Shown: positions 1 through 6,073 of the stretch, piece by piece
Position numbering within the stretch: the first letter of the stretch is position 1
Layout of the letters: each line of letters opens with the position of its first letter
Assembly: GCF_005771435.1 (NCBI RefSeq)
Contig: NZ_VANI01000010.1
Location: 1-64,000, forward strand
Direction: 5' to 3'
Source of the DNA: Microbulbifer harenosus
GTDB lineage: Bacteria > Pseudomonadota > Gammaproteobacteria > Pseudomonadales > Cellvibrionaceae
DNA length: 64,000 nucleotides
Notes under the pieces: generated by a model
What the model was told of the DNA's origin: nothing
Database searches by the model: none
Seen by the model: the letters and a program-made list of their open reading frames with translations, nothing else
Position numbers and translations under genes: made by a program

Positions 1-105
1 GACATAACACAGCAACAATGTGACGCTATTGCAATGAAATTAAATAGCCGTCCCAGAAAGCGGTTCGGCTACAAAACACCAGAGGAAATGTACTATGGAA
101 GATAG
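1..105 (+). pseudogene. C-terminal end of an IS30-family transposase (cut by window edge)
   Basis: The open frame from base 1 to the TAG at 103-105 encodes 34 residues with the typical end of IS30-family DDE transposases: a stretch like LNSRPRKRFGYKTPEEMYYG. Members of this family end in a motif of the form RPRKxLgyxTPxEv. Only the tail is visible, so it cannot be said whether the element is intact to the left. Just after the stop, 109-135 (containing GTCGCGGTTCAAACTTGA) resembles the right terminal repeat usual for IS30-type elements. If so, the element ends near 131-135 and interrupts the neighbouring methyltransferase gene. Confidence 0.75.
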
Positions 106-108
106 TCG

Positions 109-135
109 TCATTGTCGCGGTTCAAACTTGATACT
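109..135. repeat. Putative right terminal inverted repeat of the IS30-family element
   Basis: This stretch directly follows the transposase stop codon and contains the TCGCGGTTCAAACTTGA type of end often seen in IS30-family elements. Read on the minus strand it supplies the last eight codons (SIKFEPRQ) and the stop of the methyltransferase frame. The left end lies outside the window, so the match of the two ends cannot be checked. Confidence 0.45.
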
Positions 136-780
136 AGGATTTTTGGTCAAGTATGCGAAGGTTCGATCACCTTTTAAAAAAGCTTCTATAGAAAATCCAT
201 GCTTTCTAGAAAGGTCTTCTATGGTCGACTTATCTATAATTCCGTAATATGAAGATCCTCGATTACCTTTGTACAAATAGCCGTGAAGGTGTGGCCTACC
301 CATTTCGAATTTTTTAAAATAGCTGCTACGATGCTGGTTTACAATTAGAGCTCTTCCCGTTTCAGACAGCAGGTTGTAAATAATTGACATTGTGGCATTT
401 AGAGTTTTCTCACAAGGAATAGCGGAAAGAACGTTGGAGCAAAAAATGAAGTTAAACTGATCGCTTACTTCTTGAATATCCTCAATCGCTACACATCTAC
501 TTGAAGGGTAATTTTTCGCCACATACTCTTGAACAGAACAGCGAATACCTTTTATCACCTGCATTCGCTCTAGTTGAACCCTTGAGTCAGCAAAACAAAT
601 TTTTTCAGACAATTCATTAAGGTAATCGCTATAGCGCAACTTTCCACAACCCAGGTCCAGTATTTGTCCAGTTACAACTATTTCTTCTAGCTCTTCTATA
701 ACTTGCTTTGAACTTTGTGTATGTGGTTTTGCAGCATTATGACTTTTTATACTATGCCCTTTAATTTTGTAGTGCATCAA
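109..780 (-). CDS. Class I SAM-dependent methyltransferase, 3' end probably replaced by IS30 end
   Basis: The 223-residue protein has a Rossmann-type SAM-binding motif I (ILDLGCGKLRYSDYL, near residues 41-55), an acidic residue after strand 2 (FADSR) and a motif-IV-like segment (FNFIFCSNVLSAIP) typical of class I methyltransferases. The substrate is unknown; nothing marks it as a DNA modification enzyme. Its start overlaps the end of the upstream membrane-protein gene by 20 bases, so the two are probably co-translated and belong to one cassette. The last eight residues seem to be encoded by the terminal repeat of the adjacent IS30-family element, so the native C-terminus, and any attC site that followed, are likely lost. 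It may be functional if only a short tail is missing. Confidence 0.7.
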   Translation of the reverse strand: MMHYKIKGHSIKSHNAAKPHTQSSKQVIEELEEIVVTGQILDLGCGKLRYSDYLNELSEKICFADSRVQLERMQVIKGIRCSVQEYVAKNYPSSRCVAIEDIQEVSDQFNFIFCSNVLSAIPCEKTLNATMSIIYNLLSETGRALIVNQHRSSYFKKFEMGRPHLHGYLYKGNRGSSYYGIIDKSTIEDLSRKHGFSIEAFLKGDRTFAYLTKNPSIKFEPRQ

Positions 781-1459
781 ACTGCTCCCTTATCTCTCTT
801 TTTCTGGGAGCAGAATCTAGAATTACGTCCACCTCTTGAACCGTATATTTAGAACATGATCCTTGAAGAACTTTCGAAAAAATAACAAGACCTAGCCCTA
901 AGTAGAGTACAACTAGGGCGTGCTCAAAAGCTTCCAAATACAACAAAATCCCGAAAACGCAGAACACGATGAATGAGGACTCAATTATCATCCAGTACCA
1001 TGTTAGCTGATCAAGAACCATCTCTATTAAATGTTTATCGACAACGGGATTGTCAGAGCGGCTCGAAGCATATTTGTAGAAGACCTTGGACATCAGACGC
1101 CCTCGATTTGACAATATAGTCTTCTTGTCTAGGCTGGATCCAACAGTATCCCTTATTGGCTTTAGAACATACTCCCAATCATAAAATGCACGAAGCCTAA
1201 AAATATCAGAAATCCTGTCATGCAATTTTATTATTCGAAACAAAATTGCTAATACTAATGGCGGCATCAGAAATCCTGCGGGAATTTTAAAGCCAGAAAC
1301 TGAGATATCTAAAGAGAATCGAGCTGCGATGTCATTTAGAGCACTAGATTGAGTAGTAATAAAGTAGAACGCAATTAGTCCCACAAAGAAGTTTGCTGTC
1401 GCGAGTTTATTCAGCATCGCTCCATAGGTGTTTACTGTTTTAAAAAAGTTTGTGGGCAC
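761..1459 (-). CDS. Unrecognised multi-pass membrane protein, cassette partner of the methyltransferase
   Basis: The frame starts at a GTG (1457-1459) with a strong Shine-Dalgarno GGGAGGT a few bases upstream. That ribosome site lies just after the attC core site, as expected for the first gene of an integron cassette. The 232-residue product has hydrophobic segments near residues 20-38 and 58-76 and a paired hydrophobic stretch near 155-195. Between them is a charged soluble region of about 75 residues, and the tail is basic and acidic. I do not recognise the family. Its 20-base overlap with the downstream methyltransferase suggests a functional pair, perhaps a membrane-anchored effector or sensor with a modifying enzyme; this is inference from context only. 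Confidence 0.65.
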   Translation of the reverse strand: MPTNFFKTVNTYGAMLNKLATANFFVGLIAFYFITTQSSALNDIAARFSLDISVSGFKIPAGFLMPPLVLAILFRIIKLHDRISDIFRLRAFYDWEYVLKPIRDTVGSSLDKKTILSNRGRLMSKVFYKYASSRSDNPVVDKHLIEMVLDQLTWYWMIIESSFIVFCVFGILLYLEAFEHALVVLYLGLGLVIFSKVLQGSCSKYTVQEVDVILDSAPRKREIREQFDALQN

Positions 1460-1478
1460 TCGACCTCCCTTTTTGGAA

Positions 1479-1550
1479 TGTTAACGCCTTGCTCACCGGT
1501 AAATTAGGAGCGCAGCGAGTAATTTATCCGAGTGCAGCAACTTGTTATGC
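1479..1550 (-). repeat. Integron attC recombination site
   Basis: Read on the minus strand the 72-bp site begins GCATAACAAGTTGCTGCACT and ends CCGGTGAGCAAGGCGTTAAC. Outer arms (TTGCTGCACTCGG against CCGGTGAGCAA) pair with unpaired extra bases on one side, a hallmark of attC. The centre (1501-1530) forms a further hairpin, the variable terminal structure. The end heptamers GCATAAC and GTTAACA are near, but not perfect, matches to RYYYAAC and GTTRRRY. It sits exactly between the stop of the 565-aa gene's cassette and the start of the next cassette gene, with all genes in the expected orientation. Confidence 0.82.
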
Positions 1551-1631
1551 ATTTGTATTTAATCGATGCAGCCAGAAATCTTTTGATATTACCAAGCATT
1601 AAAACGAGCCAATCAAAATCGTGAATTCTCC

Positions 1632-3329
1632 CTACGTACACAAAAACCAGAAATTTGGAGGGATAGGTAATCGGTAGTGCCTACAAGCAGTCAAGAACAT
1701 GGGAATCAGGCCAGCCTTAACCGCGCTAATTTCAGTTATAGCCGTGCAAGTCTCTATAGACTTGTTTAGTGTATCTACCAATGCTTCATGGCCATTATGA
1801 GGTGATACATCGGTCACACATACTCCATGATATGTCTCACCGCACCAAATGAGATCATCAGAATCTTCATCTGGAAACCATGCTTGATGAGTGCAGTTCG
1901 GTATCTTTTTCATTAGCCGTTCCGTGAACTCCGCCGTATCTTTCTCATTGGCCATGTACTGCATCCAAAAATAGACATAGGGATATAAAATACTCCCCAC
2001 ACATGCTTCATCAAGGTACGATTGTTCTGAACTTTCTGGATGTTCTATTAGATCAGCGTATTCGCTCAGACATGTAGGATACTGGGAATTAGTAATAAGA
2101 GCGAAAGTTGTTCTATGGGAAATGGATTTCAGCCAAGGCAGGAAGCGAGACTCAGACTGCGTTAGCTGCGAAAGATACATGACTAACGCAATTTCAATCA
2201 TGTGATCATCTCGAATCGGCGAGCTGAGTGTGGGATTAGAATTGATAACGGAAACCATTGTATCCAGTGTGCGATTAGTGCTTTCTGCTAAGGATTTCAA
2301 GAATTCCGGATCGGCATCTGGTAACCCCCTGAAAAAAAGATCGGTCCAAATTCCACGTATCGCCAATCTTCCTAAGAGTTCAAACATCGCAAGATTAACA
2401 TCAACAGACTCCCGTGATCGTACAGCTACAGAGAGTGCGTGCGGCGTGCCACCGTATGCGTATGCTGTTTTTTCAAAGTAAATCTCCGATGCCATGAGAT
2501 ACAGCTTCAGGAACTGATTCAAAATAAACATTAAAGCATTGTCATGTTTAGTTGGCCTTTTCTTTTGGTCTCGCTTTCGAATTGCATTCCAGCAAAACAG
2601 CATGCCAATCTCGGAAACCTTGTAAGCGCTCTCTAAATTTTTAGCATCAATCGCCCAAGCTATCACTGCGTGTAAACAGATAAAGGATTGGCGCAATTTA
2701 AGAAGCTGATCTTTCTTGGATTCAGGCTCTTCTCGTAGTAGGTTTCCGAGAAAGGCGCGCGTGTACTCGTAACAAGCGTCAGGCTCGTTGACCATTGCCA
2801 CAGCTTTTTGGAAGTTCCTCCGTGGTTCCTCTTCCAAAAGTTCACGCGCTAAGAGACATCGCATCATGAGATCAGCGAGTCGATCTCCATTCCACTCTTC
2901 GTAGCTTACTTTCTCCGTCGTGTACCGATCAGTGTATCCCGCCCAATTCATAAGAGCAGTTTCCTCTAACTCTCCTCCGCAGCACAGACAGATCTTGATC
3001 GGAAGGTCTACGTACTCTCGCGCTATATTGCTCCTTAGATAAACATCTCTAATCTCATCCAGTTCCGGACGTACAGCCTGAATCCCCGTTGACCAATCGC
3101 TACGCGAAATGTTTCCCGCTTTGATGCAGAATAGATATAGATATCTATGCTTATCTTCACCTTTGACCTTTCCAACCGCGGCTATATCTACCCCATTCTG
3201 CCTTGTCCCTATCATTGGTGTATTCAGTACGCGCAGCCCAATCTCCGATAGAAGGTTTGGCAAAACAGATTTATCTAAATCGCCACGCTCCTTAAGCGAT
3301 GCGAGATACTCTTTCAAAATTATCTTCAT
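1632..3329 (-). CDS. Uncharacterised 565-aa protein with possible PD-(D/E)XK nuclease N-terminus
   Basis: I do not recognise this family. The N-terminal 120 residues look like a Mrr/restriction-endonuclease fold: a GVD (residues 46-48, preceded by RQN) followed 20 residues later by a hydrophobic strand ending in CIK (residues 68-70) and then AGNISRSDW. This fits a D...(E/Q/x)xK arrangement, with Cys in place of the usual Glu/Gln, so catalytic competence is uncertain. The remaining 430 residues are rich in helices and contain no motif I know. The ATG overlaps the TGA of the upstream 575-aa gene (ATGA, 3326-3329), so the two are translationally coupled. The gene is followed by an attC site, making the pair an unusually large integron cassette. 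Defence function is inferred from domain type and context. Confidence 0.6.
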   Translation of the reverse strand: MKIILKEYLASLKERGDLDKSVLPNLLSEIGLRVLNTPMIGTRQNGVDIAAVGKVKGEDKHRYLYLFCIKAGNISRSDWSTGIQAVRPELDEIRDVYLRSNIAREYVDLPIKICLCCGGELEETALMNWAGYTDRYTTEKVSYEEWNGDRLADLMMRCLLARELLEEEPRRNFQKAVAMVNEPDACYEYTRAFLGNLLREEPESKKDQLLKLRQSFICLHAVIAWAIDAKNLESAYKVSEIGMLFCWNAIRKRDQKKRPTKHDNALMFILNQFLKLYLMASEIYFEKTAYAYGGTPHALSVAVRSRESVDVNLAMFELLGRLAIRGIWTDLFFRGLPDADPEFLKSLAESTNRTLDTMVSVINSNPTLSSPIRDDHMIEIALVMYLSQLTQSESRFLPWLKSISHRTTFALITNSQYPTCLSEYADLIEHPESSEQSYLDEACVGSILYPYVYFWMQYMANEKDTAEFTERLMKKIPNCTHQAWFPDEDSDDLIWCGETYHGVCVTDVSPHNGHEALVDTLNKSIETCTAITEISAVKAGLIPMFLTACRHYRLPIPPNFWFLCT

Positions 3330-5053
3330 CGCGAAACCTTTTGCTCTATTCTAAAAACCATGAGCATTTCATTAAAACCCACAGGGTCAATTACAGAAAG
3401 TCTGGGGAGTTCGGCACTATAAGAAAACTCAGACAATGGCATTATGCTGGGGATCTTCTTTCCTCCCTCTCCATGAATAACGGAAAAGGTTTTCTTTCCG
3501 TAAAGAAGCGTTTGGCGAGAAACCAGCTGGGAGAGTATTGAATTTTTATGCGCTTGTTCTTGGATGCCTTTATTACGCTCGCGATCCTTCATCGCTGCGG
3601 CACGGCGTTGCGCAATCGTGGGAAGAAACTCGACCAAATGTTCTGTTTGTTGAAGACCTGCGAGGTAAGCGTCATGATGTTTTATAAGGCGCCCAATGCC
3701 GTCGGAGATACGCCGTGATGGATTTTTAGCCTGCTCCTCAAGAAAATCACGAAGATTACCGCTGTAGCTTAGCAATAATGGATCATACAATAGTTTCTCT
3801 GCCTCTTCTCGTGCGCCCTTTTTTCCATTTTTGACAATACTCAATAGAATAGACGCGGCAGTAACCTCATGAAACCATAGAAAACCAACGCACTTTCGTG
3901 CCATGAAGATCTGATCGGCCAATTCATTCGGTAGAATAGCCCTAGGGATATCAATAATCGCGTTTTTCTTGCCGCTTTCTCCAACCATGCTCGCGAGAAA
4001 TTCACATAGTTCAAACTGACCTTTAGTAAGCCACCTAGAAAATAGCTGAGCAGAATTGCCTGAATCTCTCCAAATCCATTGACAAAAATTGTAAAGGTAA
4101 TTCGGCTTAATTGAGTCCTCCAACTTCGGGATTTGTGTGGTGAAGATATCTATGACTTTATCGAGATCGAAATTTTGTTCATTGGAATGCAAGGCATGAT
4201 CTAACCAATGAACGGTTGCTTGGGGATTTGAAACCTCTCCAGCTAAAGCCACCAAAATCCGATCAATACTCTCTGCCGCCAAGCCTTTGGGGTAGTAAAA
4301 CAGAGCAGCTGACATCTGAACTAACTCATCACCTTCATTTGCATTGATAACGGCTTCAAGCAACTCGTTTTGCCGGTATGGTTCCGACGGACCAAGCTTT
4401 TCCCATATTTTGAAAGCGGTTTCGATAGCGGAAGACCTGAAGTCTTGACCGTAATCCATCTCGACGGCTCGGCAGCACTCATCAATGACACGCTTAGCAA
4501 CTGCTTCTTCGTCTATATCAAGCCTCCCTAGAGCGCACAGCCCCACCGCGGCAACGCCTTTGTCTGGGTGCTCTAGCAACTCGAACGCAAGCTTTGTGCT
4601 CCCAAGTCCTTGGATCGCAAATACACAATGTGAAAGGCACAGTGTATCGAGAGATTTAGCCTCCTCGAAAATCAGTTGAGCCTTTTCAGGATTAGCTTTG
4701 CACCATTTAACCAGAGACACATTCGGCATGCCTGCTGCACCGTCTGATCCAGCCTTGCTGACAAGAGTGTGGACTAATCTCAGTACATCTCGATATGAAC
4801 ACTCTAGTTCGGGGATTGCTTGGTCCAAAGAATGTATGACCGACCAAAAATCGTTCTGAGCAAGTAGCTCAATGGCGGCAAGATTATTATCTGAAACCAA
4901 TGAGATTTTCCCGGAATTATGAAGCTGACATAGCAAGGAGCCATATTCCTGCCTATGAATACGACTCTCATGCGAAAGAAGACAAGGGATCAACTCACCA
5001 CGACGATCAGCGTCTTCCAGCAGCTTGTGAATAGGCGGTAGGCTTTTCACCAT
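3326..5053 (-). CDS. Uncharacterised 575-aa helical-repeat-like protein, coupled to the nuclease-like gene
   Basis: The product has no signal peptide or membrane segment and is dominated by leucine- and alanine-rich amphipathic helices, particularly over residues 90-330 (for example the AFELLEHPDKGVAAVGLCAL stretch), which resembles HEAT/ARM-type solenoids. A basic, glutamine-rich helix follows near residues 480-510 and a short beta-rich tail ends the protein. It may serve as a sensor or scaffold for its partner, whose start codon overlaps this gene's stop. The start ATG lies about 38 bases after a shortened attC-like site. No Walker, HEPN or nuclease motif was seen. Function is not assignable; the coupling to a nuclease-like protein in a mobile cassette suggests a two-component defence module. 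Confidence 0.6.
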   Translation of the reverse strand: MVKSLPPIHKLLEDADRRGELIPCLLSHESRIHRQEYGSLLCQLHNSGKISLVSDNNLAAIELLAQNDFWSVIHSLDQAIPELECSYRDVLRLVHTLVSKAGSDGAAGMPNVSLVKWCKANPEKAQLIFEEAKSLDTLCLSHCVFAIQGLGSTKLAFELLEHPDKGVAAVGLCALGRLDIDEEAVAKRVIDECCRAVEMDYGQDFRSSAIETAFKIWEKLGPSEPYRQNELLEAVINANEGDELVQMSAALFYYPKGLAAESIDRILVALAGEVSNPQATVHWLDHALHSNEQNFDLDKVIDIFTTQIPKLEDSIKPNYLYNFCQWIWRDSGNSAQLFSRWLTKGQFELCEFLASMVGESGKKNAIIDIPRAILPNELADQIFMARKCVGFLWFHEVTAASILLSIVKNGKKGAREEAEKLLYDPLLLSYSGNLRDFLEEQAKNPSRRISDGIGRLIKHHDAYLAGLQQTEHLVEFLPTIAQRRAAAMKDRERNKGIQEQAHKNSILSQLVSRQTLLYGKKTFSVIHGEGGKKIPSIMPLSEFSYSAELPRLSVIDPVGFNEMLMVFRIEQKVSR

Positions 5054-5091
5054 ATATCACCTTAGACGTCTATGACTCGTGGGGCGTTATT

Positions 5092-5123
5092 GCATAACGC
5101 CGCGCCTGATTGCTTCGTTAGGC
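5092..5123 (-). repeat. Shortened attC-like site
   Basis: On the minus strand the segment starts with GCCTAAC, a perfect RYYYAAC inverse core that overlaps the stop codon of the HEPN-like gene, and ends with GTTATGC. Only 18 bases (GAAGCAATCAGGCGCGGC) separate the two heptamers, whereas attC sites are normally at least about 55 bp. It looks like an attC that has lost half of its stem and so may no longer recombine. The right core also forms part of a perfect 8-bp inverted repeat, GGCGTTAT-GCA-ATAACGCC, at 5083-5101. Confidence 0.5.
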
Positions 5124-5765
5124 AATTTTTTGCATCCCTGGAACACTATCCATTTCTCCATGCAGTTTGCCCCATTCATTAATTAAAGCTAGAGCGCTAT
5201 TGAAGCAATTTGCTGCCGCAGAGCCACTTACTTTTTGAATGAATGGAGGCTCCACCCGCTCAGGCTTCACAGTAAAGTCAATAGTGTGCATATATTGACC
5301 ATCTGAGGTTGGGGTTGTTGTTACCGGCGGTAATATATATTTGCCAGCCATTTCACTTAGCTTGTAGTGAACCAAATTATTTCTAAGTGAAATTACCTCT
5401 TCCATACCGACTCTTAACTCATCAGGTAAGTTTTGATTAAATTTCATATTAAACAAAATCCGTAGTTTCGCCGCTACAGATGACTCACCCTTTTCTTTTC
5501 TAAAGGATTTTCTCAGATGTATGAAATCCTTAAGATCTTCTTTGGAGACAACGTCTTCACATATTTCATTTACGAATGACTCTATAGACATGGCGGAAAA
5601 TACAATTCCAATAACGCTTGAGGCAAGAAGGAGACCCTCTTGGCAATCCTCCTTTGCTTTCAGACAATTTTCATATGCTTGGTCAAGATAAAATCTCACC
5701 ATTGATATGTGGAAGTATCTTACTGCATTACTTCCATCCATTTTTGCTTCAAATATCGTGGGCAT
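5118..5765 (-). CDS. HEPN-like cassette protein with Rx4H motif
   Basis: I choose the ATG at 5763-5765 because it lies 9 bases after the GTTAGGC core heptamer, the usual position in integron cassettes; the frame is open for 34 further codons upstream without a sensible start. The 215-residue product is largely helical and contains FSAMSIESFVNEI (near residue 57-69) and LRNNLVHYK with R128 and H133, the Rx4-6H signature of HEPN-superfamily proteins. HEPN proteins are often RNases of toxin or defence systems, but many with this RNxLVHyk form are uncharacterised single-gene cassettes. No antitoxin gene (for example MNT) is adjacent. Assignment as a HEPN-like protein is moderately supported; activity is inference. 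Confidence 0.6.
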   Translation of the reverse strand: MPTIFEAKMDGSNAVRYFHISMVRFYLDQAYENCLKAKEDCQEGLLLASSVIGIVFSAMSIESFVNEICEDVVSKEDLKDFIHLRKSFRKEKGESSVAAKLRILFNMKFNQNLPDELRVGMEEVISLRNNLVHYKLSEMAGKYILPPVTTTPTSDGQYMHTIDFTVKPERVEPPFIQKVSGSAAANCFNSALALINEWGKLHGEMDSVPGMQKIA

Positions 5766-5774
5766 AATTTCGTT

Positions 5775-5781
5775 GCCTAAC
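5775..5781 (-). repeat. Integron core-site heptamer at the first cassette boundary
   Basis: Minus-strand GTTAGGC is a perfect match to the GTTRRRY recombination core and sits just before the first cassette ORF. The preceding bases (GATCAAACT) are not an obvious attC stem and no RYYYAAC partner is visible upstream, so this could be the end of an attI-like site or of a decayed attC. No integrase gene lies in the following 300 bases. Confidence 0.5.
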
Positions 5782-6021
5782 AGTTTGATCATGGGCATGT
5801 GCATATATAGGAACCGCCAAAGATGTCTACATCTGCCCCCAAATATCCATATATGCACCCGGACCATTGATGTGTCTATATCTGCTACAAACCACTATCT
5901 AGCCACAAATTGCTACATACGTCACGTTTTCAGTCTCGCTTATCCATTACACCCAATTACACCGGTTAATTGATCAGCAGCATTAGCCCTATTGGGCTAT
6001 TCCATAAGTAATCTCCACAAC
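5782..6021. other. Non-coding right flank of the cassette array with palindromes
   Basis: No gene is supported here. Between about 5801 and 5850 there is an imperfect inverted repeat (minus strand GTGCATATATGG against CCTATATATGCAC) enclosing a 14-bp palindrome AGATGTAGACATCT. A diverged copy of the inner motif (plus-strand TGTCTATATCTGC against TGTCTACATCTGC) recurs about 60 bp away near 5875. The region should contain the promoter that drives the cassettes leftward, but no convincing -35/-10 pair could be singled out. Confidence 0.4.
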
Positions 6022-6051
6022 AAAAAAGGCCACCGCGAAGGGTGGCCTTTT
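6022..6051 (-). terminator. Rho-independent terminator of the TonB-dependent receptor gene
   Basis: On the minus strand GGCCACC, a 6-base loop and GGTGGCC are followed by a run of T. It lies 23 bases after the stop of the receptor gene. Confidence 0.85.
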
Positions 6052-6073
6052 CATTGGTCGGGTTAATTGCCAA

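Noticed and set aside
5083..5101. The perfect 8-bp inverted repeat as a terminator
   Set aside because: The loop is only three bases and no T-run follows; its position between attC core heptamers suits a recombination site remnant better.
5707..5973. An 88-codon plus-strand frame at the edge of the cassette array
   Set aside because: It overlaps the HEPN-like gene start and the palindromic flank and has no ribosome site or domain; possibly decayed DNA.
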